A stretch of 6,472 nt of DNA, taken from positions 1-6,472 of the forward strand of contig CALJNJ010000160.1 in assembly GCA_937981945.1 (NCBI GenBank), given 5' to 3'. The stretch comes from an uncultured Caulobacterales bacterium. Lineage in GTDB: Bacteria; Pseudomonadota; Alphaproteobacteria; Caulobacterales; Maricaulaceae. The translations under genes and the position numbers were made by a program. Under the pieces are notes generated by a model. It was not told where the DNA came from and did no database searches. It worked only from the letters and a program-made list of their open reading frames with translations. Positions 1-6,472 of the stretch are shown here, piece after piece. Positions within the stretch are counted from its first letter, which is position 1. Each line of letters begins with the position of its first letter.

Positions 1-570
1 CCGCAAAAAGTTGAGACCAAAAGAGTCGCAACGCTTTTACAAAAAACCCTGCCCGAGCGCATTACGGAATCAAGAGACCGCGCCCTTGGCCTGGCCGCCG
101 CGGATGAAGTGAAAGAGCGTATCCGGACCATCACGGCTTTGGCCGAAGTTGCCGTCGCCGATGAAGACCCCGGCACGGCGCAGGAATATTTGAAAGAATT
201 GGATTTCATGGCCAAGGATTTGGCCCAAGCCTATGACGTGCGCATTGTCTCGCGCGCCGGTGAATATAGCGGCGTGTTTCGGATCAATGAAGACGGCGGA
301 CAACAAGTGCGTAATCACTATCTGATCGTCGAAGCCATTCTGCCCACCGGTAAACGGGCAGAGGTCATGATCAATAGTGAAGAAGACCAAAAACAAGAGC
401 GGACCAAGATTTGGGGCGTGCGCGTCCCGGAGCAAGTGTTCAACCGCGTCGCCGCCGATAAAAAGGATGACCAAATCATCCAAAACGCTATCATCGGCCA
501 AAAGAAAATGGGTTATCTGGATCCGGAGTTCACAGTTGAAACCGGCGGCGGATATATTTTGGATTGGTAA
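1..570 (+). CDS. C-terminal part of a DUF6384-like protein of unknown function (5' end outside the window)
   Basis: The reading frame is open from the first base to the TAA at 568-570, giving 189 visible residues. No start is needed inside the window, and the GTG at 109 is probably an internal valine. Visible residues 1-77 are charged and helix-like (VKERIRTITALAEVAVADED, then QEYLKELDFMAKDLAQAYDV). Residues 78-189 look like a compact mixed beta domain with RIVSRAGEYSGVFRI, a YLIVEA strand, a KTKIWGVRVPEQVF-like strand (TKIWGVRVPEQVF), the polar run VAADKKDDQIIQNAIIG and a GYLDPEF segment, ending in ILDW. From memory this pattern (YLIVEA, WGVRV, AADKxDDxIIQN, GYLxPE, final DW) matches the domain of unknown function DUF6384; no search was run. 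It has no cysteine, and no signal peptide or membrane segment is seen in the visible part. The stop overlaps the start of the next gene by one base, so the two products are probably made together. The reaction or role is unknown. Confidence 0.85.
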   Translation, partial: PQKVETKRVATLLQKTLPERITESRDRALGLAAADEVKERIRTITALAEVAVADEDPGTAQEYLKELDFMAKDLAQAYDVRIVSRAGEYSGVFRINEDGGQQVRNHYLIVEAILPTGKRAEVMINSEEDQKQERTKIWGVRVPEQVFNRVAADKKDDQIIQNAIIGQKKMGYLDPEFTVETGGGYILDW

Positions 571-2045
571 TGAAGAGCGGTCTCCAAACACTCCATGAAA
601 TTGATACGGCCATTGCCAAGGCCCGTAAAACCGTGCGCCAAGCGTCTGACTTACCGCGCAGAAGCTCTGAAGCATTGGCAGATATCAGACGCCGGCAAAC
701 CAGCGCCTATGATCAGATTGCCAATGAACGGCTCGGCCTGATTGTCAAAGGCGACGGCGGCGATTTGGGATATGTTGACCGTCAGGCAGAAAAGCTCTTA
801 TCGGAACATGCCGATGTCCAATCAAAAGCGGCGCTCAAAGTTGATCAGGCCGTAACCGAAGTTGAAAAGCTGGAAAGCGCCCGCCGCAAAACTGAAAAAG
901 AAGTTCAGACAGCCGTTGATGCCTATGACAAAGCGGCCGCTAAAGCTGAAAAAGACATCTTGACGGATCCCCTATATATGAGCGCTCTGGACCGCGTCGA
1001 GACAGCGGAAAGCACGGTCATTCGGGCCGGCGAGAAACTTGAGCTGGCCCGCGCTGATGAAAAGGAAAAAGGTACGCCATACCGCCAGGATCCGTTTTTT
1101 AGCTATTTGCAAAAACGCGGCTATGGCACGAAAAGTCCAAAGGGCTGGTTTTTGACCCGCTGGCTGGATGGCTGGGTCGCCTCGGTTTCAGGATATAAAA
1201 AATCCGCGGAAAACTACCGCCGTCTGCAAGCCATTCCGAAACGGCTGGAAAATCATGTCAACGGTTTGGAAACGGACGTCATTGAAGCCCGGGAAAACCT
1301 TGAAAAATTGGAAGACGAAATCCTCGAGGCTAAAGGCGTCACAGCGCTTTATGAGAAATCGCTGAGCGTGCAGGCGAAGCTCGATAAAATCGATGAAGAT
1401 ATCGCCGGGGCCGAACGGGAATATGCGGCGCTCCGCGATTTCCACCACAGGCTGACATCAGGCGAAGACGGGCCTTACCGGGAAGCCGTCAATATTTTGT
1501 CAGAAGCCCTGACCCGTTTCAAATTCAGCGATCTGAGGCGACTGGCCTCGCAGACCACCGGCCGCACGGATGATAATGCCATTGAAGAGATTATCGATCT
1601 GCACCGCGCCGCTGATGAAATTGACGATGAACAAAAAGAAGCCCGCCGCGTTGTCCGCAAATATGAAAAGACCTTGCGCGAGCTTGAAGACATCAGACGC
1701 CGGTTTAAGTCCCGGCGTTATGACGCCCCCTCTTCCGTATTTTCAGGAGACTTGGTGAGCGCTTTGCTGATCCAGGTCTTAGCCGGCGCTCTTGACGGGG
1801 ACAGTTTATGGCGCCGCATTGAACGTGCCCAGCGCACAATCAGACGTTATTCCGACAGTGATTTCGGCGGCGTCGATTGGACCGAAGGTCTGAGATTGCC
1901 GCGCTCCACCGGGTCACGGCGCAGAAGCCCGCGGATCCGTACATCCATTCCGCGTATGCCGCGCACAAGTCTGCCGCGCACGCCGCGGATCCCACGTTCA
2001 TCCGGCGGACGCTCAGGCGGGTTCAGAACCGGCGGCGGATTTTAG
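570..2045 (+). CDS. Coiled-coil protein with tryptophan-rich patch and basic PR/GGGF tail, function unknown
   Basis: This 491-residue protein is not recognised as any characterised family. I chose the ATG at 570 because it overlaps the upstream stop (TAATG); a TTG at 564 would add only two residues. There is no strong Shine-Dalgarno, which fits translational coupling. Residues 1-165 and 225-290 are Glu/Lys/Ala-rich and look like long helices or coiled coils, as do 335-382. Between the first two lies an aromatic patch (about 171-220) with DPFFSYLQKRGYG and GWFLTRWLDGWVASVSGY. Residues 383-421 contain a short hydrophobic stretch (LVSALLIQVLAGAL) followed by LWRRIERAQR. The last 51 residues are disordered and basic, with repeated Pro-Arg dipeptides, ending GGFRTGGGF. 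There is no cysteine and no N-terminal signal peptide, so a cytoplasmic or membrane-peripheral scaffold is the most likely picture (inference). It is the partner of the upstream DUF6384-like gene. Confidence 0.9.
   Translation: MKSGLQTLHEIDTAIAKARKTVRQASDLPRRSSEALADIRRRQTSAYDQIANERLGLIVKGDGGDLGYVDRQAEKLLSEHADVQSKAALKVDQAVTEVEKLESARRKTEKEVQTAVDAYDKAAAKAEKDILTDPLYMSALDRVETAESTVIRAGEKLELARADEKEKGTPYRQDPFFSYLQKRGYGTKSPKGWFLTRWLDGWVASVSGYKKSAENYRRLQAIPKRLENHVNGLETDVIEARENLEKLEDEILEAKGVTALYEKSLSVQAKLDKIDEDIAGAEREYAALRDFHHRLTSGEDGPYREAVNILSEALTRFKFSDLRRLASQTTGRTDDNAIEEIIDLHRAADEIDDEQKEARRVVRKYEKTLRELEDIRRRFKSRRYDAPSSVFSGDLVSALLIQVLAGALDGDSLWRRIERAQRTIRRYSDSDFGGVDWTEGLRLPRSTGSRRRSPRIRTSIPRMPRTSLPRTPRIPRSSGGRSGGFRTGGGF
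1890..2042 (+). repeat. Low-complexity Pro-Arg / Gly-rich coding tail with degenerate in-frame DNA repeats
   Basis: This stretch encodes residues 441-491 of the coiled-coil protein. The 10-mer TGCCGCGCAC occurs at 1957-1966 and 1972-1981 (15 nt apart), and CCGCGGATCC at 1929-1938 and 1983-1992 (54 nt apart). Both spacings are multiples of three, so the repeats keep the frame and give recurring Pro-Arg units (RSPRIR, IPRMPRTS, LPRTPRIPRS). It then turns into a Gly/Arg/Phe end. Such a tail is probably unstructured and could bind nucleic acid or acidic membrane surfaces; that is inference. Confidence 0.7.
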
Positions 2046-2046
2046 A

Positions 2047-2937
2047 TTAAGGCAGCTGCTCAGGGGTTTGCAGCGTCTTCAAATTGGCACTGGCTTTGGC
2101 GTGAAAAACCGGGCTGATTTCAATGGCTTTTTGGAACAAAAGACCGGCTAATCCGCGGCGGTCTCTCTGCATGGCCACATAGCCGGCATCATTGAGAATA
2201 TCAGACGCCCGATTGTCTTCAATATCTTCGAGAGCGCGGATTAAATCGCCTGACAAAATTTGGCTCATACGGCGATTATTATCATAGAGATCCGTACGCG
2301 GGCTGAGATCTACGGCTTGCTCGAATTTCGGAAGTGCTTCGTCAAATCGGCCCTGAAGCAAAAGGGACATTCCCATATTATTGATGGTGCCGGAGCGGCC
2401 TTTGCCTGTTTCCAAAGCGGTCACATAGCAGGACAGCGCCTCCATCCATTCGCCTTTTTTGTCGTGCAAATGCCCTTTGGCGTTCCAAAGCCTCGGGTCA
2501 TCAGGATCGATCATCATACCGTCATGGAGTGCGGTTTCCGGATTGTCATATTGATCGGAAAAAATTCCGGCCAGGATCTTCCCGATCTCAACCTGATCTT
2601 TTTGATCTTCCGGCCAATCAAACTTGTCAGAGCCGAAAATAGCATTGGCATTTTCATATTGCCCGAGCGCTAAAAATGTTTGTCCTGCGCCGAGCCCTGC
2701 CCGAACGGAATTCGGATCATAAGCCAAAAGCTTACTGTACTCGGTCAAGGCCTCTGTATAGCTCTCCGATTTGAAATAGAGATCGCCCATATTGGCAACA
2801 CTTTCCGCGTCAAACGGATCGGATTTTATCTGTGTTACCGGCTTAATCTCGACAGGCGTGACTTCGACTTTTGGCGTCGTCGCACAGGCTGTCAGCAAAA
2901 GCAGCGGGAGTATGAACCGGGCTTTTTTCAGGGTCAC
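2047..2937 (-). CDS. tadD: TadD: TPR-repeat lipoprotein of the Tad/Flp pilus system
   Basis: A 296-residue protein with a lipoprotein signal: KKAR, a hydrophobic core ILPLLLL and a lipobox LTAC with the lipidated cysteine at residue 18. The residue after it is Ala, not Asp, which favours outer-membrane sorting under the usual rule. After a Pro/Val/Thr-rich linker (about 19-45) come several TPR-like helix pairs: about 46-77 (MGDLYFKSESYTEALTEYSK), 78-103, 149-178 (AKGHLHDKKGEWMEALSCY), 183-213 (NNMGMSLLLQGRFDEALPKF) and 247-280. TadD proteins are periplasm-facing TPR lipoproteins required for Tad pilus assembly; the exact role is not well defined. The start is a GTG at 2937-2935, overlapping the tadC stop by four bases (GTGA) and preceded by AGGGGG six bases upstream. 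It is the last visible gene of the operon. Generic TPR lipoproteins look similar, so the name rests partly on its place after tadC. Confidence 0.9.
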   Translation of the reverse strand: MTLKKARFILPLLLLTACATTPKVEVTPVEIKPVTQIKSDPFDAESVANMGDLYFKSESYTEALTEYSKLLAYDPNSVRAGLGAGQTFLALGQYENANAIFGSDKFDWPEDQKDQVEIGKILAGIFSDQYDNPETALHDGMMIDPDDPRLWNAKGHLHDKKGEWMEALSCYVTALETGKGRSGTINNMGMSLLLQGRFDEALPKFEQAVDLSPRTDLYDNNRRMSQILSGDLIRALEDIEDNRASDILNDAGYVAMQRDRRGLAGLLFQKAIEISPVFHAKASANLKTLQTPEQLP

Positions 2938-3857
2938 AGCAAACCCCCTGCGATGCGAATACCGGTTGGACTTAGGAGCATTCCCATAATGGACGGAAAG
3001 ATAAACAAGATCAGCGGACCGGTCAGCTTAGCCGGTAGAGCCATAGCCTTTTCCTCAGCCCGCATCATGCGCTTATTGCGCATCTCATCGGAAAATGTCC
3101 GCAAGGATTTACCAAGGCTGGATCCCATTTTCTCCGCTTGATGCAGCATGACCGATAAAGATCTGGCTTCGTCCAAATTGACCCGCTCGGCGAAGTTCAT
3201 CATGCCGGTATGACGATCCCGGCCGGCCCGCAATTCCATATTTAACAGATCAAGATTAATCTTGAGCGCCGGATAGCGTCCGCCGATTTCATCGGCCACG
3301 CGCAATAAAGCGGCGTTCATGCCAAGACCTGCTTCCAAACTGGCAACGGTCAAATCCATCATGTCCGGAAATCCGTTTCGGATTTGATTCATGCGCCGAT
3401 TTTCAAGATGGCGAATGAATAATGGCGGTCCCATAAGCCCGAAAAAGATCAGCGCACAGCTGGTGATAATCGCGCTCTTATGTTCCATATCGGGCATAAG
3501 GAATGCCCAGCTCAATAAAAAGACCAGCTGCGGTACAATCAAAAATAAAATCCGGACCGCGTAGTAATATTTCACAGAGGAGGTTCCGTAAAAACCGGCG
3601 CGTGCCAATGCGGCGCGGATTTTGGATACTTCGGCCTCATCCGGCATGGTCAAATGATTGGCAAAGCTGTCAAAGGCCTGATTGTGTCGCAAAATGGATT
3701 CTTTGGACTCCCCTTCCCAGCGTCCTTCCAGACGTTGCTTAATCTTGCGGGTGTCGTCCATGGCTTCTTTGAGCGCCAAAACGATCAGCGCGGCAGCTAT
3801 GGCGATAAACACCACAGAGACCAAAATAATGACGTTATTTGTTGTCAGCGCGATCAT
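2934..3857 (-). CDS. tadC: TadC: inner-membrane platform protein of the Tad pilus (T2SSF/GspF domain)
   Basis: A 307-residue polytopic protein. Hydrophobic segments are seen at about 8-28 (VIILVSVVFIAIAAALIVLA), 103-120, 128-148 and 278-296. The GspF-like cytoplasmic helical domain spans about 160-275, with the typical FPDMMDLTVASLEAGLGM start, LNMELRAGR in the middle, an LSVMLHQAEKMGSSLGKSL stretch, then MRAEEKAMALPAKLTGPLIL leading into the last membrane helix. This pattern separates TadC from TadB. With TadB it forms the membrane platform that couples the TadA ATPase to pilin movement (family knowledge). The ATG at 3857 lies two bases after the tadB stop, with only a weak ribosome site (AAGATG), so translation is probably coupled. 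The stop overlaps the tadD GTG. Confidence 0.95.
   Translation of the reverse strand: MIALTTNNVIILVSVVFIAIAAALIVLALKEAMDDTRKIKQRLEGRWEGESKESILRHNQAFDSFANHLTMPDEAEVSKIRAALARAGFYGTSSVKYYYAVRILFLIVPQLVFLLSWAFLMPDMEHKSAIITSCALIFFGLMGPPLFIRHLENRRMNQIRNGFPDMMDLTVASLEAGLGMNAALLRVADEIGGRYPALKINLDLLNMELRAGRDRHTGMMNFAERVNLDEARSLSVMLHQAEKMGSSLGKSLRTFSDEMRNKRMMRAEEKAMALPAKLTGPLILFIFPSIMGMLLSPTGIRIAGGLL
2944..2949 (-). promoter_or_regulatory. Shine-Dalgarno that supports the GTG start of tadD
   Basis: On the minus strand AGGGGG lies six bases before the GTG at 2937-2935. It sits inside the last codons of tadC. It is the strongest ribosome site among the internal junctions of the operon and supports choosing GTG over a later start; the lipoprotein signal directly after this GTG agrees. 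Confidence 0.7.
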
Positions 3858-3859
3858 GG

Positions 3860-4822
3860 TTACATCTTGAAGTTAATCATCTTGCGCATGATTAAATTCC
3901 CTATCGCCATCCAGGTCACAATACCCCACAAACCATAGGTCACGGCCGGATGACCTTGGACGTCGCCGTAAAAATCAGGCGCCATGGTCATTAAGACCAC
4001 AAACAATATGGCAGGCGCCGCGTTCAGAATGATAGCGGACATACGGCCTTCGGACGATGCGGCTCTGACTTTCAGGCGCAGACGTTGACGGGACCGTATG
4101 GTGGCCGCATTGGCTTCCAGAAGCTCGGCAAGGTTACCGCCGGTTTTTTCCTGCAACCGGATCATAGCCGCAAAGAGATCAAAATCTTCCTGACCGATAC
4201 GGTCGGCCATTCTTTGGATGGTTCCGCTGACCGTTCCGCCAAATCCGACTTCATCGCTGGCGACGGCAAATTCCGATCCGAGCGGATCCTGCATTTCATC
4301 GCCGACCAATTTCAAGGCCACGGATACAGGATGACCGGCTTTGAGCGAGCGAATAATAACATCCAGCGCGTCCGGTAATTGCGCCGCGGCTTTTTTGCGG
4401 CGGCGTTTCACGATATGATTGATAATCAGGATCGGAAGAACCAAACCTGCCACAGCGCCGATCAGCGCATAGAGAACACCGGCCTTGAAAAAATAGCCGG
4501 CAAAAGCGGCCACAATCGCGGCGCCGAACATGATGCCGTAAACCGTGTAATTCCGAAGCGGCAATCCGGATTGCATGACCATTTTACCAATGGCGTAATT
4601 GAGAGATTTAATATGCCCGTCTTTGCTGAGGCCTCTGTCGCGGCGCATACTGGCCAGTAAGACTTCCGCCGAATCCGCTTTTTCTTTTTTCTTGGCGTGC
4701 ACATTTGTGTGGTTGCGGCGACGATGAGCTTCCAGTCCCGCGCCCACAGCCGCATTGAGCGCCAAAAAGGCACAGCAAAACACCAAGAAGTAAAGTGTTA
4801 TGGCTTGGGCGGCGCTGCTCAT
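3860..4822 (-). CDS. tadB: TadB: inner-membrane platform protein of the Tad pilus (T2SSF/GspF domain)
   Basis: A 320-residue membrane protein with one N-terminal membrane helix (about 8-28), a positively charged loop (HRRRNHTNVHAKKKEK), a pair of helices at about 95-112 and 116-137, the GspF domain at about 148-262, and two C-terminal helices (about 264-283 and 295-313). Family signatures include QLPDALDVIIRSLKAGHPVS, DEVGFGGTVSGTIQRMADRI, and LQEKTGGNLAELLEANAATI followed by RSRQRLRLKVRAASSEGRMS, all typical of TadB. It works with TadC as the inner-membrane base on which the TadA hexamer acts. The ATG at 4822 shares its A with the TAA stop of tadA (TAATG), which fixes the start and suggests coupled translation. 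Length is normal for the family and nothing looks broken. Confidence 0.95.
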   Translation of the reverse strand: MSSAAQAITLYFLVFCCAFLALNAAVGAGLEAHRRRNHTNVHAKKKEKADSAEVLLASMRRDRGLSKDGHIKSLNYAIGKMVMQSGLPLRNYTVYGIMFGAAIVAAFAGYFFKAGVLYALIGAVAGLVLPILIINHIVKRRRKKAAAQLPDALDVIIRSLKAGHPVSVALKLVGDEMQDPLGSEFAVASDEVGFGGTVSGTIQRMADRIGQEDFDLFAAMIRLQEKTGGNLAELLEANAATIRSRQRLRLKVRAASSEGRMSAIILNAAPAILFVVLMTMAPDFYGDVQGHPAVTYGLWGIVTWMAIGNLIMRKMINFKM

Positions 4823-6306
4823 TAGCCGGCTCGCTCTTCGATTGTGCCCTCATAAATTTTGCCGGTCGGCAAGACCTTCGGCTCAAACAAGCCTTCGGGC
4901 ACATTGATGTTTTTCGTGATGATTTCATGCAGGCAATGAGGCCGTATGCCGGTGGCGCGAAACTCGCCGATCACTTCATGCTCGGGGCCTGTTCCCGTGC
5001 GGGTATAATTGAAAATTTCCTGCATTTGGATCACGGGGCCTTCCATGCCTGTGATCTCTGCGACAGACGTAATTTTACGCTGTCCGTCGGACAGTCTTTG
5101 TGCCTGAACGATGATACCGACCGCGCTGGCAATCTGACCGGCAATGGCTTCGGGCGAAATTTTCATGTCGCCCATGGCGACCATTTGCTCAAGGCGGGTA
5201 ATCGCATCGCGGGGCGTATTGGCGTGAAGGGTCGCCATGGAGCCTTCGTGACCGGTGTTCATGGCCTGGAGCATATCAAAGGCTTCTTCGCCCCGAACCT
5301 CCCCCAGAATGACCCGGTCAGGTCGCATACGCAGAGCATTTTTCACCAATTCTCTTTGGCGAATTTCGCCTTTGCCTTCCACATTGGGCGGGCGGGTTTC
5401 CATGCGGGCTACGTGGGGTTGTTGAAGCTGAAGTTCGGCCGCGTCTTCAATGGTGATCAGACGCTCTTTGTAACTGATGGATTGGGACATGGCGTTGAGC
5501 AATGTGGTTTTACCTGAGCCCGTACCGCCCGAAATCAGAATAGTAACTTTAGCTTTGCAGGCGGCCCAAAGAAATTGAGCAACACCGTCGGGCATCGCGC
5601 CGAACTCCACCAGCTTGTCCAGAGTAAAAGGCTTTTTCGAGAACTTACGAATGGAGACCAACGGGCCGTCCACGGCGATGGGCGCGACCGCCACGTTGAC
5701 ACGGCTGCCGTCCGGCAGGCGCGCATCCGTCATGGGCTGGCTTTCATCGACCCGGCGTCCGACCGTTGCCACGATCCGGTTGATAATCCGCAGCAAATGT
5801 TTTTCATCGGCAAAACGCACGCCGCTGAGCTCAAGCTCCCCGCCGCGTTCGATATAGACCTGTTCGTGAGTGTTGATCAAAATATCCGAAACCGAGTCAT
5901 CATTCAGCAGAATCTCAAGAGGACCCAGACCGACCATTTCGTCAATAATGCCGTTGACCAAATTGTCGAAATTTTCGCGGGTCAGTTTCAGACCTTCTTT
6001 ATTGGCCAGGTCTCTGACCACCAATGTCACGCGTTTCTTACGTTCTTTCTCGTCCAGACCTTCAAGCTGGCTCAGATCAATCTCGTCCAGTAATTTACCG
6101 TGCAGCAGGATTTGGGTTTCAAGAGATTTGGAGATTTCAGCCCGTGACGCCGGCGCCGGTGCGCGGCGCTCAGACTTAACCTCAGGCGCAGCCGGCTTAG
6201 CTTCTTTTATCAAGGCTTGCGGCCCGTCTTCAGGCGCAACGGCTTCTTTGGTCTCTGCGACGTAGCGCGGGGTATCTTTATTTATGATTTTTGAAAAGCG
6301 TCCCAT
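4822..6306 (-). CDS. tadA: TadA/CpaF: type II/IV secretion ATPase powering the Tad/Flp pilus
   Basis: A 494-residue cytoplasmic ATPase of the VirB11/GspE superfamily, called cpaF in Caulobacter. Residues 20-56 are an Ala/Pro/Glu-rich linker, variable in the family. The N-terminal domain carries [20 protein letters not shown] (126-145) and [20 protein letters not shown] (184-203). The catalytic core has Walker [10 protein letters not shown] (260-268), an acidic box TIEDAAEL (285-292), Walker [11 protein letters not shown] (332-341) and the His box [14 protein letters not shown] (351-364). All key residues (Lys266, Thr267, Glu336, His353, His361) are present, so it should be active. In this system a hexamer docks on TadB/TadC and drives pilin assembly; in Caulobacter the CpaF ATPase is also needed for retraction (family knowledge). 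It is the first complete gene of the operon and has its own good ribosome site. Confidence 0.97.
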   Translation of the reverse strand: MGRFSKIINKDTPRYVAETKEAVAPEDGPQALIKEAKPAAPEVKSERRAPAPASRAEISKSLETQILLHGKLLDEIDLSQLEGLDEKERKKRVTLVVRDLANKEGLKLTRENFDNLVNGIIDEMVGLGPLEILLNDDSVSDILINTHEQVYIERGGELELSGVRFADEKHLLRIINRIVATVGRRVDESQPMTDARLPDGSRVNVAVAPIAVDGPLVSIRKFSKKPFTLDKLVEFGAMPDGVAQFLWAACKAKVTILISGGTGSGKTTLLNAMSQSISYKERLITIEDAAELQLQQPHVARMETRPPNVEGKGEIRQRELVKNALRMRPDRVILGEVRGEEAFDMLQAMNTGHEGSMATLHANTPRDAITRLEQMVAMGDMKISPEAIAGQIASAVGIIVQAQRLSDGQRKITSVAEITGMEGPVIQMQEIFNYTRTGTGPEHEVIGEFRATGIRPHCLHEIITKNINVPEGLFEPKVLPTGKIYEGTIEERAG

Positions 6307-6312
6307 TGCCTA

Positions 6313-6317
6313 TCCTT
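6313..6317 (-). promoter_or_regulatory. Shine-Dalgarno of tadA
   Basis: On the minus strand AAGGA lies six bases upstream of the ATG at 6306-6304, an ideal distance. It fixes the start. No equally good site is seen before tadB or tadC, which depend on overlap or near overlap with the gene before them. Confidence 0.75.
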
Positions 6318-6337
6318 ACAAAATTATCCTGAAATTC

Positions 6338-6353
6338 CCGTTTATAAAGACGG
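6338..6353. other. Imperfect palindrome between the upstream stop and tadA
   Basis: The 16-base element CCGTTTATAAAGACGG has four perfect terminal base pairs (CCGT/ACGG) around an AT-rich core with two mismatched positions. It lies directly after the possible upstream stop and about 30 bases before the tadA start. It could be a weak operator or an RNA hairpin. No T-run follows at a terminator-like distance, and no convincing -35/-10 pair can be assigned nearby. A chance origin is quite possible. Confidence 0.25.
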
Positions 6354-6472
6354 CTAATAAAAGGTTGATGTTTCTCCGGCCCTTTGTGTCCGGTCGGCCA
6401 TTATTTCGCTCTGCCATTGGTCAGTGAAGCTGTTAACGTCGCGCACAAATCTGGATTCTTTATAAGAATGTT
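6354..6472 (-). CDS. Possible C-terminal end of an unidentified upstream gene
   Basis: Reading leftward from the window edge, one frame stays open for 38 codons to a TAG at 6356-6354, with a charged, protein-like stretch (SYKESRFVRDVNSFTDQWQS, later ending TSTFY). In Tad loci of alphaproteobacteria cpaE commonly sits before tadA, but this stretch does not show a CpaE ending that I recognise. A second minus-strand frame is also open for 23 codons to a TAA at 6403-6401, and the chosen frame uses several uncommon codons (AGA, ATA, AGG). The segment could equally be non-coding. If real, its stop lies 47 bases from tadA, so tadA could belong to the same transcript. Confidence 0.3.
   Translation of the reverse strand, partial: HSYKESRFVRDVNSFTDQWQSEIMADRTQRAGETSTFY

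Noticed and set aside
70..675. Minus-strand open frame of about 200 codons over the DUF6384-like gene
   Set aside because: It lies antisense to a clearly coding frame, has no recognisable domain, and its composition is what a mirrored frame of the plus-strand gene would give.
684..1703. Repeated 12-mer ATCAGACGCCGG at 684-695 and 1692-1703
   Set aside because: Both copies encode the same local DIRRR motif in coiled-coil segments; two short copies 1 kb apart do not form a repeat family or attachment site.
2055..2074. Hairpin GCTGC/GCAGC at the end of tadD as a terminator
   Set aside because: The stem is only five base pairs with a ten-base loop and no T-run follows on either strand, so it does not meet the criteria for an intrinsic terminator.
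2260..3141. Plus-strand open frames over tadD and the tadC end
   Set aside because: They are antisense to a lipoprotein and a membrane protein with clear family signatures; no ribosome site or domain supports them.
4795..5517. Plus-strand open frame of 240 codons antisense to tadA
   Set aside because: The opposite strand encodes the TadA catalytic core with all motifs intact; this frame is rich in His/Phe/Gly as expected for a shadow and resembles no family.
6318..6353. Sigma-70-like promoter before tadA (GATAAT-like or TATAAA box)
   Set aside because: The AT-rich words have no acceptable -35 partner at 16-18 bases, and the segment is short and AT-rich enough to give such words by chance.

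Overview
The window looks like a chromosomal segment of an alphaproteobacterium. The basis is the gene content and order: a CpaF-type ATPase followed by tadB, tadC and tadD, a cluster typical of that class. The base composition is moderate and there is no sign of phage, IS elements or CRISPR. No genus can be assigned from the sequence alone. No tRNA, rRNA, intrinsic terminator or mobile element was found.

The window holds two convergent gene blocks that meet at about 2046. On the plus strand (1-2045) is a tightly coupled pair. The first gene is cut by the window edge; its C-terminal domain resembles, from memory, the uncharacterised DUF6384 family. The second is a 491-residue, cysteine-free coiled-coil protein. 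It has a tryptophan-rich central patch, a short hydrophobic stretch near the C-terminus and a basic Pro-Arg/Gly-rich tail. The two overlap at a TAATG junction, so they are probably co-translated and may work together. Their function is unknown and this is the least understood part of the window.

On the minus strand (6306 down to 2047) are four consecutive genes of a Tad (tight adherence, Flp type IVc pilus) secretion system: tadA/cpaF (cytoplasmic hexameric ATPase), tadB and tadC (inner-membrane GspF-like platform proteins) and tadD (TPR lipoprotein). The junctions are a 1-nt overlap, a 2-nt gap and a 4-nt overlap, so this is one operon with likely translational coupling. TadA hydrolyses ATP and drives the TadB/TadC platform to extrude Flp pilin, and TadD is thought to help assembly or stability of the outer parts. 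Pilin, prepilin peptidase, secretin and CpaE genes are not visible and would be expected beyond the right edge.

The right end (6307-6472) holds a clear Shine-Dalgarno for tadA and possibly the last 38 codons of an upstream minus-strand gene that cannot be identified. The stop codons of the two convergent blocks are separated by a single base, so there is no intergenic terminator.
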